Notes under the pieces: model-generated
The model's database searches: none
What the model saw: the letters and a program-made list of their open reading frames with translations, nothing else
What the model was told of the DNA's origin: nothing
NCBI RefSeq assembly: GCF_039541115.1
Contig: NZ_BAABFP010000002.1
Location: 682,001 to 746,000 of the forward strand
DNA: 64,000 bases
Direction of reading: 5' to 3'
Source of the DNA: Angustibacter luteus
Lineage (GTDB): Bacteria > Actinomycetota > Actinomycetes > Actinomycetales > Angustibacteraceae
Shown: positions 8,309 through 16,284 of the stretch, one piece after another
How positions within the stretch are numbered: position 1 is the first letter of the stretch
How the letters are laid out: each line of letters starts with the position of its first letter
Translations under genes and position numbers: made by a program

Positions 8309-8400
8309 CCCACCCCCCGCCGCGGTGATCATGCACGTTCGCCCCATCGGCGCAGGCCGGGGCGGGGCGAACGTGCATGATCACCGCGGGTGGGGGGTGG
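8309..8400. repeat. Palindromic element, family A, copy 1
   Basis: Perfect 25-bp inverted arms at 8321-8345 and 8364-8388, with an 18-base loop. The core of the arm is GTGATCATGCACGTTCGCCC. The arms are extended by a C-rich tract on the left and a G-rich tract on the right, giving about 36 bp of near-complete pairing. It fills the junction between the convergent CoA-binding and beta-helix genes. There is no T-tract, so it is not a classical terminator. The same arm recurs at 19990-20048 and 63045-63065. Confidence 0.9.
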
Positions 8401-8406
8401 TGGGGG

Positions 8407-9837
8407 TCAGCGGGCGTGGGAGTGCTGGTCCTGGCCCGTGGCCCGGCGGTAGGCGTCGAAGCCGGTGTACGTCTGCCCGGACCAGCCGAGCTCGAGCTGC
8501 TGGGCGCCGGCGCCGACGGCACTGAAGGTGTTGTGGTCGCTGACGTCGCCGTGCGCGACGCCTCCCGGCACGGTGCCGTAGACGGCGTGCGCGCTGTTGG
8601 TGGCCACGATCGTGTTGTGCCGGAAGGTGTTTCGCGACGCGTGGTACTGCACGAGCAGCTCGGGGGAGCCGTCGTCCAGGCGGTTGTTGCCGCGCAACCG
8701 GTTGCCGTCGAAGACGTTGTCGTGGGATGAGCCGGTCTGCTCCCCGCCGCAGTCGTCCGAGCCGTCGCAGTAGCCGCCGGTGGCGATGCCGGTGAACAGG
8801 CTGCCGGTGATCACGTTGCGGCTCACCCGCACGTGGTCGGCCGCGCCCCGCGCGTTCTCGGCCGCGACCTCGATACCGATGTCGCTGTCGGACACCCGGT
8901 TGCCCCGCACGGCGATGCGCGTCCCACCGTCCACGTAGATGCCGTCCGCGCAGTTGCACCAGGCCGCGTCGCCGGTGCCGCCCTCCCAGTAGGCGGGGTT
9001 CCCGCGGGACCGGATGCGGGCCACCGTGTTGTCGGCGATCACGCCGTTCCGGGCCCGGTTGAGCGTCGAGTAGCGGGCGGCGCCCGCCAGCGTCTCCTCG
9101 TAGCCGATGGCGTCGATCCCGATGTTGTCGTTGTCGTGGATGTGGTTGCGGGCGATCGTCCAGCCGTCGACGTTGCCGTTCACGACGACGCTCTCGCTGG
9201 CTCCCAGGTGCAGGTGGTCGACCTCGTTCCCCACGATCGACAGGCCCGTCACCGAGCCGTGCGGGTCGTCGCCGTACACGGCGATGCCGTGCGCGTTGAT
9301 GTCGAAGCTGCCGAGCGTGCCGTTGTCGTTGCCCAGGTCGTGCACGCGGTTGCCCTCGATGCGGATCGCGCGGTCGTGGCCGTGCACGAAGATGCCAGCC
9401 GGCGTGACGTCGAGCTGGTCGGTGCGGTAGCCGGTCAGACCCAGCCCGCGGACGGTGACGTGGCTGCTGTCCGCGATCTCGACGAGCGCCGTCAGCCCGG
9501 GCGGTGGCACGAGGCCGGCGCCGGACAGGACCGGCCGCTCCTGCCGGTACGGCGAGAGGCTCACGTCGTGCACGCCGACCAGCCGCACCCGCTGGTGGTA
9601 TGTCCCACCCCGCAGCTCGACCCGCCCGCCCTGCTGGAGCCGGTGCACCGCGACCTGGATGGTGCGCAGCGGATGGGCCGCCGTCCCGGCGGCGCGGTCC
9701 GAGCCGGTCGGCGAGACGACCAGGACCCTGGACGACGCGGATGGCCCGGACGGCTGCGCGCTCGGCTGGGCGACAGCCGGCGGCGCGCCGGCCAACAGGC
9801 AGGAGGCGGTCAGGGCGAGTGCGGTGGCGACCCTCAT
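8407..9837 (-). CDS. Secreted right-handed parallel beta-helix protein
   Basis: 476 residues. A cleavable signal peptide (TALALTASCLLAGAPPAVAQ) precedes a PSAQPSGPSASS linker. The segment VVSPTGSDRAAGTAAHPLRTI is the classic entry of pectate-lyase-like beta-helices, and rungs rich in N, G, V and I repeat (IEGNRVHDLGNDNG, IVGNEVDHLHLG, IARNHIHDNDNIGID). Cysteine pairs occur near WCNCADG and YCDGSDDCGGE. It may bind or cleave an extracellular polysaccharide. It is the last gene of the ABC-importer operon (ATGA overlap with the permease), which suggests it acts on the glycan that feeds the importer. No catalytic signature can be assigned by eye. Confidence 0.85.
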   Translation of the reverse strand: MRVATALALTASCLLAGAPPAVAQPSAQPSGPSASSRVLVVSPTGSDRAAGTAAHPLRTIQVAVHRLQQGGRVELRGGTYHQRVRLVGVHDVSLSPYRQERPVLSGAGLVPPPGLTALVEIADSSHVTVRGLGLTGYRTDQLDVTPAGIFVHGHDRAIRIEGNRVHDLGNDNGTLGSFDINAHGIAVYGDDPHGSVTGLSIVGNEVDHLHLGASESVVVNGNVDGWTIARNHIHDNDNIGIDAIGYEETLAGAARYSTLNRARNGVIADNTVARIRSRGNPAYWEGGTGDAAWCNCADGIYVDGGTRIAVRGNRVSDSDIGIEVAAENARGAADHVRVSRNVITGSLFTGIATGGYCDGSDDCGGEQTGSSHDNVFDGNRLRGNNRLDDGSPELLVQYHASRNTFRHNTIVATNSAHAVYGTVPGGVAHGDVSDHNTFSAVGAGAQQLELGWSGQTYTGFDAYRRATGQDQHSHAR

Positions 9838-10643
9838 TTGATCCCCGTGTTCGCGATCGAGCTGACGAAGAACCGCTGGCCGGCCACGAACAGGATCAGC
9901 ACCGGCAGCTGGCTCATCAGGGTGCCCGCCATCAGGACGGGCCAGTTCGTGAAGTGCGAGCTCTGGAAGGTGGACAGCCCGAGCTGGACCGTCATCACCT
10001 CGGGCGAGGACGTCACCACCAGGGGCCAGAGGAAGTCGTTCCACACCGACAGGAACGTCAGGACGGCGACGGTGGCCACCGGCGGCCCCATCAACGGCAT
10101 CAGCACCCGGGCCAGGATCCGCACGCGACCGGCCCCGTCGATCAGGGCGGCCTCCTCGAGCTCGACCGGCAGTGACACGAAGAACTGGCGCATCAGGTAG
10201 ATCCCGAACGCGGTGACCAGGTTCGGCAGGATCAGTGCCGGCAACGTGTCGACCAGGCCGAGGTGCTTGACGATCAGCAGGGTCGGGATCATCACCACCT
10301 GGAACGGCACCATCAGCGTGGCGAGGATGGCCAGGAAGGCGAGCTGGCTGCCCCGGAAGCGCAGCCGGGCGAAGGCGTAGCCGGCCAGGCTGCACAGCAC
10401 GATGTTGCTGACCACGCAGGTCACCGAGACGACGGAGCTGTTCAGCATCCAGCGTGCGAACGGCGAGTCCGTCCAGGCGGTAGCGTAGTTGGCCCACTCC
10501 AGGTGCGACGGCAGGCTCGGCGGGAACCGTCGCGTCTCCGCCAGGGTCGACAGGCTGGTGACGAGCATCCAGAGCAGCGGCACCGCCATGAGCAGCGCGA
10601 TGGGCACCAGCGCGAGGTGCCACGCGGACGGACGGGTCCTCAT
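9834..10643 (-). CDS. Carbohydrate ABC transporter permease (MalG type)
   Basis: 269 residues with about six membrane helices. The EAA loop reads ELEEAALIDGAGRVRILARVLMP in sequence, contacting the ATPase. N-terminal MRTRPSAWHLALVPIALLMAVP and C-terminal QRFFVSSIANTGIK are typical of CUT1 sugar importers. ATGA overlaps on both sides couple it to the other permease and the beta-helix gene. No ATPase gene is present in the cluster, so it probably shares a general MsiK-like ATPase encoded elsewhere. Confidence 0.92.
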   Translation of the reverse strand: MRTRPSAWHLALVPIALLMAVPLLWMLVTSLSTLAETRRFPPSLPSHLEWANYATAWTDSPFARWMLNSSVVSVTCVVSNIVLCSLAGYAFARLRFRGSQLAFLAILATLMVPFQVVMIPTLLIVKHLGLVDTLPALILPNLVTAFGIYLMRQFFVSLPVELEEAALIDGAGRVRILARVLMPLMGPPVATVAVLTFLSVWNDFLWPLVVTSSPEVMTVQLGLSTFQSSHFTNWPVLMAGTLMSQLPVLILFVAGQRFFVSSIANTGIK

Positions 10644-11629
10644 CGCCGTCCCTCCTGCGGCGTCGGTTCCTCGCGGGTGATCCGCAGCTGCAGCGCGGTC
10701 ACCGCGGCGATGGCCACGAACAGCACCACCGCGATGGCTGCGGCGTAGCCGGCGTGGAAGAACTTGAACGCCTGGTCGTACAGGTAGTAGACGACCACGG
10801 TGGTGGCTCGCGACGGGCCGCCCTTCGTGGTCGCGTACACCTCGTCGAACAGCTGCAGCGCGTTGATCGTCAGCCAGACCAGCAGGAACCCGCTGACCGG
10901 TCGCAGCAGGGGCACCTGGATCCGCCAGAACGCGCCGCGCGTCGAGCACCCGTCGATCTGCGCGGCGTCCATCAGGTCGGTGGGGATTCCCTGCAGCCCG
11001 GCGAGGAAGATCAGCGCCCCGAAGCCGATCCACCCCCAGACCGTCATCAGCACCACCGCTGGCAGCGCCTGCGTCGGCGAGGCGAAGAACTCGAACGTGG
11101 GTAGGCCGACCTTGCTGAGGGTGGCGTTCACCAGGCCGTAGTCGGGGTCCAGCAGCCAGCTGAAGATCACCCCGGTCGCGATGGTCGAGGTGACGACCGG
11201 GATGAACACGGCCAGCCGGTAGACGGTGATGCCGCGGATCCGCCGGTTGAGCGCGGCGGCGGCCAGCAGCGAGAGCACCAGCGTGCTGGGCACGAACAGC
11301 ACCGTGTACTCGACGGTGCGGCGGACCGAGTCCCAGAACTGCGGGTCCTGGCTCAGCCGCTCGTAGTTCTTCAGGCCGACCCAGGTCCCCGGGGTCTGCA
11401 GGTCGTTCTGCTGGAAGGACAGCGCGAACGACCAGAGCACGGGCACCAGCCCGAACAGCGCGATCAGCACCAGGCTCGGGCTGACCATCAGCCACCCGGT
11501 CAGCGACTCGCGGCCGCTGCGGCCGAGCCGGCCCCGGCGGCGCCGGTCCGGCTGCGGGGCCCGGGCCAGGATGGTGCGCGGACGGCGCGACCTCGCTGCG
11601 TCGGTCCGGCGCTCCACCGTCGAGCTCAC
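10640..11629 (-). CDS. Carbohydrate ABC transporter permease (MalF type)
   Basis: 329 residues. A basic N-terminal region with many arginines precedes LTGWLMVSPSLVLIALFGLV (first helix). The periplasmic loop NDLQTPGTWVGLKNYERL is characteristic of CUT1 MalF-like permeases, and the EAA loop is DLMDAAQIDGCSTRGAFWRI. The GTG at 11629 overlaps the binding-protein stop as GTGA. It forms the heterodimeric channel with the downstream MalG-type permease. Confidence 0.92.
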   Translation of the reverse strand: MSSTVERRTDAARSRRPRTILARAPQPDRRRRGRLGRSGRESLTGWLMVSPSLVLIALFGLVPVLWSFALSFQQNDLQTPGTWVGLKNYERLSQDPQFWDSVRRTVEYTVLFVPSTLVLSLLAAAALNRRIRGITVYRLAVFIPVVTSTIATGVIFSWLLDPDYGLVNATLSKVGLPTFEFFASPTQALPAVVLMTVWGWIGFGALIFLAGLQGIPTDLMDAAQIDGCSTRGAFWRIQVPLLRPVSGFLLVWLTINALQLFDEVYATTKGGPSRATTVVVYYLYDQAFKFFHAGYAAAIAVVLFVAIAAVTALQLRITREEPTPQEGRR

Positions 11630-12945
11630 GAACCGGCCAGCGCCGCTGCCACCGCTTGGCTGCCGGTCTTCAGAGCGGCGGCCGGCTCGGCCTGGCCGAG
11701 GAGCACGGACTGCACCATCTGGCCGACCGCCGTGGAGACCTCGGCGTACTCCGGCAGGTTGGGTCGCACGTGCTTCACGTTGTCCAGGTTCGCGACGAAC
11801 ACCTTCTCCGCCGGGTACTTGCTCAGGAAGGTCTGGTAGCCGGGCAGCTCGGTCTCGGACTTGCGCAGCGGCAGGTCGCCGGTGGCGATGGCGAACTCCA
11901 GGTGCACCGGCGCCGACGTCAGCCAGCTCACGAACTTCACCGCGGTGTCCGTGCGACCCGAGGAGTGGTCGAACAGCAGGTACAGGTCCGGTCCGGAGAT
12001 GGTCTCGTGGTTGCCCTGGTAGCCCGGCAGGTAGGTCACGCCGTACTCGACGTCGTCGTTGATGCTGGACAGGTCCCACGGCCCGGTCCAGAGCATCGCG
12101 ATCTTGCCGCTGTTGAACAGGTTGAGGTAGTTGCCGTTGCCCGTGTCGAGGTAGACGGACTTGTCGGTGACGGCCATGTCCCGCAGCTGCTGCAGCGAGG
12201 CCAGGCCGGCCGGGGAGTCGAAGGCGGGCTTCGTGTTGTCGCTGGTGAGCAGGTCACCGCCGGCCTGCCAGAGCATCGCCAGGTAGCGCCAGACCGTGTC
12301 CTCGCTGGCGTCGTTGACGTAGGCCCACCCGTAGGTCTTCTTGGCGGGGTCGCTCAGCTTCTTCGAGGCGTCCCGGAACTGCTCCCACGTCCAGTCGTTG
12401 GTGGGCTCAGGGACGCCGGCGGCCGCGAACAGCTTCTTGTTGTAGACCAGGCTCAGGTTGTCCACCAGCGCCGGGACCCCGACGACCTTGCCGTCGACCG
12501 TCGCCGCCAGCCGCTCGGAGGGGTAGAAGTCGTCCCAGTTGAAGCCGCTCGCCTTCACCTTCTCGGTGAGGTCGACCAGCTTGGGCTGGCGGGCCAGCTG
12601 GGCGGCCGACGAGCCGTACTCGTAGGCCACGTCCGGGTAGTTGCCCGCGGTGAACCCGGCCACGGTCTTCTGCAGGGCGCTGTCGTTGCCGCCGTTGTAG
12701 ACGAGGTTCACCTTGGTCGTCGGGTGGTCGGTGTTCCACTTCTCGGCCTGGGTCTTGAGCGCGGCCGCCTCGACGTCGGTGTACCCGTGGGCGACCGTGA
12801 TCGTCGTCCCCTCGTCGGAGCTGGCCTTGCCGCCGCCGCACGCGGTCACCCCGACGAGCAGGACCGCTCCGACGGCGATGACGGCCGTGCAACGGCGGGC
12901 GACGCGGCCGCGCGGCAGGCGAGGGGTCGGACGGTCAGCGGCCAT
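11626..12945 (-). CDS. Sugar-binding lipoprotein of the ABC importer (family 1 solute-binding protein)
   Basis: 439 residues. The signal sequence ends in the lipobox VGVTAC, so the mature protein is lipid-anchored. Features of MalE-like binding proteins are TTITVAHGYTDVEAAALKTQ, PDVAYEYGSSAAQLA, GKVVGVPALVDNLSLVYNKK and WTWEQFRDASKKL. GGGAGTG lies before the ATG. First gene of the operon with two permeases and the beta-helix protein, divergent from the DeoR regulator. A palindrome containing GCAGTTTT in the shared upstream region may be the operator. Ligand unknown. Confidence 0.92.
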   Translation of the reverse strand: MAADRPTPRLPRGRVARRCTAVIAVGAVLLVGVTACGGGKASSDEGTTITVAHGYTDVEAAALKTQAEKWNTDHPTTKVNLVYNGGNDSALQKTVAGFTAGNYPDVAYEYGSSAAQLARQPKLVDLTEKVKASGFNWDDFYPSERLAATVDGKVVGVPALVDNLSLVYNKKLFAAAGVPEPTNDWTWEQFRDASKKLSDPAKKTYGWAYVNDASEDTVWRYLAMLWQAGGDLLTSDNTKPAFDSPAGLASLQQLRDMAVTDKSVYLDTGNGNYLNLFNSGKIAMLWTGPWDLSSINDDVEYGVTYLPGYQGNHETISGPDLYLLFDHSSGRTDTAVKFVSWLTSAPVHLEFAIATGDLPLRKSETELPGYQTFLSKYPAEKVFVANLDNVKHVRPNLPEYAEVSTAVGQMVQSVLLGQAEPAAALKTGSQAVAAALAGS

Positions 12946-12992
12946 CGGTCACTCCCAGGTTTCAACCGAATCAAGCAGAGTCGAGCGTGATT

Positions 12993-13010
12993 CGTGCGCA
13001 GTTTTGCACG
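12993..13010. promoter_or_regulatory. Candidate DeoR-type operator upstream of the importer operon
   Basis: CGTGC and GCACG (12993-12997, 13006-13010) flank GCAGTTTT. The same GCAGTTTT, again inside an inverted pair (ACGA/TCGT), occurs at 15265-15279 between the GH4 and kinase genes. Shared placement in both control regions of the locus suggests one regulator; untested. Confidence 0.4.
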
Positions 13011-13127
13011 CTATTCAGAGACGGGTCAACCCTTCTGAGCCTGGTTTCGTGAGCGTTACGGCGCGACTCACCAACCGACTGGACGGCGCGTGAGCGAACC
13101 TGCTCGAAATGAACGCCCTCCTGCGCG

Positions 13128-13140
13128 TATGGTGAGCGCC
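13128..13140 (+). promoter_or_regulatory. Leaderless -10 element for the DeoR regulator
   Basis: TATGGT (13128-13133), 7 bases, then ATG 13141. This decides the start against in-frame GTG codons further upstream. Confidence 0.55.
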
Positions 13141-13911
13141 ATGCGACAGGAGGACCGCCTCGGGCTCATCCTCCAGGAGCTCAACGAGCACGGGTCGGTC
13201 GGCGTCGCCGGGCTGAGCGGGCTGCTCTCGGTGTCGGAGGCCTCGGTCCGCCGGGACCTGCACCTGCTCGAGCAGCAGAAGCTGCTGACCCGCACCCACG
13301 GTGGTGCGGTCGCCTCGGGCGTGCTGTACGAGCTGCCCATGCGCTACCGCGGTGGGCAGCACCACGACGCCAAGCGCTCGATCGCCCAGGCCGCCACCGC
13401 ACTGGTCGGTCCCGACGTCAGCTCGGTCGGGCTGAACGGTGGGACGACGACCACCGAGGTGGCCCGCGAGCTGGCCTCGCGCACCCACCTGCGGGTGGTG
13501 ACCAACGCGCTGAACATCGCCGCCGAGCTCGCGGTGCGGTCGAACATCGAGCTGGTCGTCTGCGGCGGCAGCGCCCGGGCGGAGTCCTACGAGCTGGTCG
13601 GCCCGCTGGCCGAGCTCACGCTGTCCAGCATCAACCTCGACATCGCGATCATCGGCGTCGACGGCGTGCACCCCACCGCCGGCTTCACCACGCACCACGA
13701 GGTCGAGGCGCACACCAACCGGGCCCTGGTGCGGGCCGCCGAGCGGGTCATCGTCGTCGCCGACTCGAGCAAGATCGGCCGTCGCGGCTTCGCCAAGATC
13801 GGCGAGATCGCCACTGCCTCCGACATCGTGACCGACGACGACGCGTCGCCCAGCGAGCTGGACGAGCTGCGCCGGCTCGGGCCGGCCGTGCACGTCGTCC
13901 CGGCTCGCTGA
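13141..13911 (+). CDS. DeoR-family sugar regulator
   Basis: 256 residues. The N-terminal helix-turn-helix GVAGLSGLLSVSEASVRRDL is followed by the family hallmark LLTRTHGGAV, then the sugar-phosphate sensing domain (VGLNGGTTTTEVARELA, VVTNALNIAAELA, DLDIAIIGVDGV-like NLDIAIIGVDG, VVADSSKIG). Members repress sugar catabolic operons and are released by phosphorylated intermediates. It lies between the importer operon (divergent) and the GH4 gene (convergent), and is the obvious candidate to control the whole 8.4-18.0 kb locus. Confidence 0.92.
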   Translation: MRQEDRLGLILQELNEHGSVGVAGLSGLLSVSEASVRRDLHLLEQQKLLTRTHGGAVASGVLYELPMRYRGGQHHDAKRSIAQAATALVGPDVSSVGLNGGTTTTEVARELASRTHLRVVTNALNIAAELAVRSNIELVVCGGSARAESYELVGPLAELTLSSINLDIAIIGVDGVHPTAGFTTHHEVEAHTNRALVRAAERVIVVADSSKIGRRGFAKIGEIATASDIVTDDDASPSELDELRRLGPAVHVVPAR

Positions 13912-13919
13912 ACGAGCGC

Positions 13920-15227
13920 TCAGCGCGCGAGCGGCACCCGCAAGCCCTCGGGCAGCAGCTCGCCGTGCGCGGCGACCATCGCGTCGGCCAGCCGCCAGAT
14001 GTCGTCCACGGCCAGCGTCGCCGAGGTGTTCGGGTCGACCATCAGCGCGTGCCGGACGTACTCCGGCCGGCCCTGGACCGCGGCCTGCACGGTGAGCTCG
14101 ACGACGGACAGGAACTGCCGGTTGAGGGCTGCGCACTGCGGGGGCAGCGCCCCGACGGCGACCGGCTCGGCACCGTTCTCGCCGATGGCACACGGGACCT
14201 CGACGCCGGCGCCGGCCGGCAGGTTCGCGACGAGGCCGCTGTTGGCCACGGTCACCTGGATGGTCCGCGGCGTGCCCGTGACGAGGCTGTGGATCACCTG
14301 CGGCGCGTACTCGACCGCCTCCTCGTCCGGCTCGACGTACTGCCCCGCGGCCACCTGCGGGATCAGCGCCTCGACCTCGGCGGCGTTGTCCGCGCTGATC
14401 TGCAGGTAGTCGCCGACCGGGATCCGAAGCCGCTCGATCTCGGCGTCGTCGTGCAGGTACCAGGGGACGTACTCGCTGGAGTGCTCGCTGGTCTCCGTCG
14501 GGTAGAAGCCGAGCCGCCGGTAGAGGTCCACCCGGACGCGTCGCCGCAGCCCGGGGTCGGCCGCGATCCGCTCGTCCAGCAACGGGTACAGGCTCTGGCC
14601 GTCCCGCTCCCAGCGCAGCAGCCAGGCCTGGTGGTTCACCCCGGCACTGTGGAACTGCACCTCCTCGAGCGGCACCTCGATGAGCGCGCACAGGTCGTGC
14701 ACCGTCCAGAAGACCGAGTGGCACAGGCCCAGCACCCGCACGTCCGGGTGCGCGGTGGCCAGGTACTGGATGTTCATGGCCATCGGGTTGGTGTAGTTCA
14801 GCAGCCAGGCGTCGGGGCAGACCGCGCGGATGTCGGTGGCGAGCGCGTCGAGGAAGCCGAAGGTGCGCAGCGCGCGGAACACCCCGCCCACCCCGAGGGT
14901 GTCGGCGATGGTCTGCCGGACGCCGAACCGGGCGGGGACGTCGAAGTCGGTGACCGTCGCGGCGTGCCCGCCGATGTTCACCGCGTTGACGACGAAGTCG
15001 GCGCCCGCCAGCGCCCGGCGCCGGTCGCCGTCCGCCCGCACCGACGCGTCGCTGCCGTGCCGGGCGATGGCGATCCGAGCCACTCCCAGGGCCAGCTCGA
15101 GCCGGCGCGGGTCGTGGTCGTGCATGACCAGGTCCAGCCGGCCGAGGTCGGGGAAGGACAGCAGGTCGCGCAGCAGCTGCCGGGTGAACACGGCCGAGCC
15201 GGCACCGACGAAGCACACCGTGGTCAT
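13920..15227 (-). CDS. Glycoside hydrolase family 4 (alpha-galactosidase/glucosidase-like)
   Basis: 435 residues of the NAD+- and Mn2+-dependent GH4 type. The N-terminal FVGAGSAVFTRQLLRDLL binds NAD; LLNYTNPMAMN, LGLCHSVFW (metal-binding cysteine and histidine) and HSAGVNHQAWLL are conserved family motifs; SSEYVPWYL is also typical of the MelA-like branch. GH4 enzymes act by a redox elimination mechanism on alpha or beta glycosides. With an ABC importer rather than a PTS, the substrate is probably not phosphorylated. CATGCT lies 6 bases before the ATG, with TTGCTC 17 bases further up: a likely leaderless promoter. Confidence 0.9.
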   Translation of the reverse strand: MTTVCFVGAGSAVFTRQLLRDLLSFPDLGRLDLVMHDHDPRRLELALGVARIAIARHGSDASVRADGDRRRALAGADFVVNAVNIGGHAATVTDFDVPARFGVRQTIADTLGVGGVFRALRTFGFLDALATDIRAVCPDAWLLNYTNPMAMNIQYLATAHPDVRVLGLCHSVFWTVHDLCALIEVPLEEVQFHSAGVNHQAWLLRWERDGQSLYPLLDERIAADPGLRRRVRVDLYRRLGFYPTETSEHSSEYVPWYLHDDAEIERLRIPVGDYLQISADNAAEVEALIPQVAAGQYVEPDEEAVEYAPQVIHSLVTGTPRTIQVTVANSGLVANLPAGAGVEVPCAIGENGAEPVAVGALPPQCAALNRQFLSVVELTVQAAVQGRPEYVRHALMVDPNTSATLAVDDIWRLADAMVAAHGELLPEGLRVPLAR

Positions 15228-15264
15228 GCGGCGAGCATGCCACGGCGACCACAACCGAGCAAGA

Positions 15265-15279
15265 ACGAGCAGTTTTCGT
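15265..15279. promoter_or_regulatory. Candidate DeoR-type operator between GH4 and kinase genes
   Basis: ACGA-GCAGTTT-TCGT inverted pair containing the GCAGTTTT octamer shared with 12998-13005. It lies upstream of both divergent genes. Confidence 0.38.
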
Positions 15280-15324
15280 GATTGGTTCTGGACACACCGT
15301 GCGCGAGTCTGCGAAGGTGCAGCC

Positions 15325-16284
15325 ATGTCGGACGTCGGCGCTGAGCCCTGCCACGTGCTCGTGGTCGGCGACCTCAACCCTGACCTGGTCCTGACCGGCG
15401 ACGTCGTCCCGCGCTTCGGCCAGGCCGAGCAGCTGCTCGAGCGGGCCACGCTGACCATCGGCGGCTCGGGCGCGATCGTCGCGCACGGCCTCGCCCGGCT
15501 CGGCCGGTCGGTCGCGCTGCTCGCGGCGGTCGGCCAGGACACGTTCGGGGACGTCGTGCTGCGCGACCTGGGAGCGGCCGGGGTCGACGTCCGGCCCGTG
15601 CTCCGCCGGGTGGACCAGCCCACGGGCCTCACCGTCGTCCTGTCCGCCGGCCCGGACCGCTCGGTGCTGACCCACCTGGGCGCGATCGACACGCTCACGG
15701 CGGCCGAGGTGCGGGACGCCGTCGCCGCGCTGCTGCCGCGAGGGCTGCGGCACGTGCACGTCTCCTCCCTGTTCCTGCAGCCCGGGCTGGCCGCGGACCT
15801 GCCGGCCCTGCTGACGGAGCTGCGCTCGCAGGGCCTGACCACCTCGCTGGACACCAACGACGACCCGAGCGACCGTTGGCAGGGCGTCGACCACCTGCTC
15901 GCGCACCTCGACGTCCTGCTGCCGAACCGCGCAGAGGTCTGCGCGATCGGCCAGGACGGCGACCCTCGGCGCGCCGCGACCACGCTGGCCGGGCGGGGGC
16001 CGCTCGTCGTCGTCAAGGACGGAGCGGACGGCGCGTTCGCCGCCACCGCGGACGGCGAGCTGCTGGCCGCGGCGGGCGAACCTCGGGACCCGGTGGACAC
16101 CACCGGCGCCGGGGACACGTTCGACGCCGCGTTCCTCGACGCGTGGCTGGACGACACCCCGCTCGCCGACTGCCTGCACCGCGCCACCCTCGCCGGGACG
16201 CTGAGCGTCGGCGCGCTCGGCGGCACGGGCAGCCAGCCCACACGAGCAGACCTGAACGAGCCGGGACGGGCCCATGCGCACTGA
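15325..16284 (+). CDS. PfkB-family carbohydrate kinase
   Basis: 319 residues of a ribokinase-fold kinase. The N-terminal VVGDLNPDLVL, the substrate-side LTIGGSGAIVAHGLARLG and the C-terminal signature DTTGAGDTFDAAFLDAW (catalytic aspartate and anion hole) are intact. AAGGTG precedes the ATG. It overlaps the SIS gene by 11 bases and leads the kinase-isomerase-aldolase operon. It could phosphorylate the imported hexosamine or a ketose-6-phosphate such as tagatose-6-phosphate; the sequence does not decide. Confidence 0.9.
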   Translation: MSDVGAEPCHVLVVGDLNPDLVLTGDVVPRFGQAEQLLERATLTIGGSGAIVAHGLARLGRSVALLAAVGQDTFGDVVLRDLGAAGVDVRPVLRRVDQPTGLTVVLSAGPDRSVLTHLGAIDTLTAAEVRDAVAALLPRGLRHVHVSSLFLQPGLAADLPALLTELRSQGLTTSLDTNDDPSDRWQGVDHLLAHLDVLLPNRAEVCAIGQDGDPRRAATTLAGRGPLVVVKDGADGAFAATADGELLAAAGEPRDPVDTTGAGDTFDAAFLDAWLDDTPLADCLHRATLAGTLSVGALGGTGSQPTRADLNEPGRAHAH

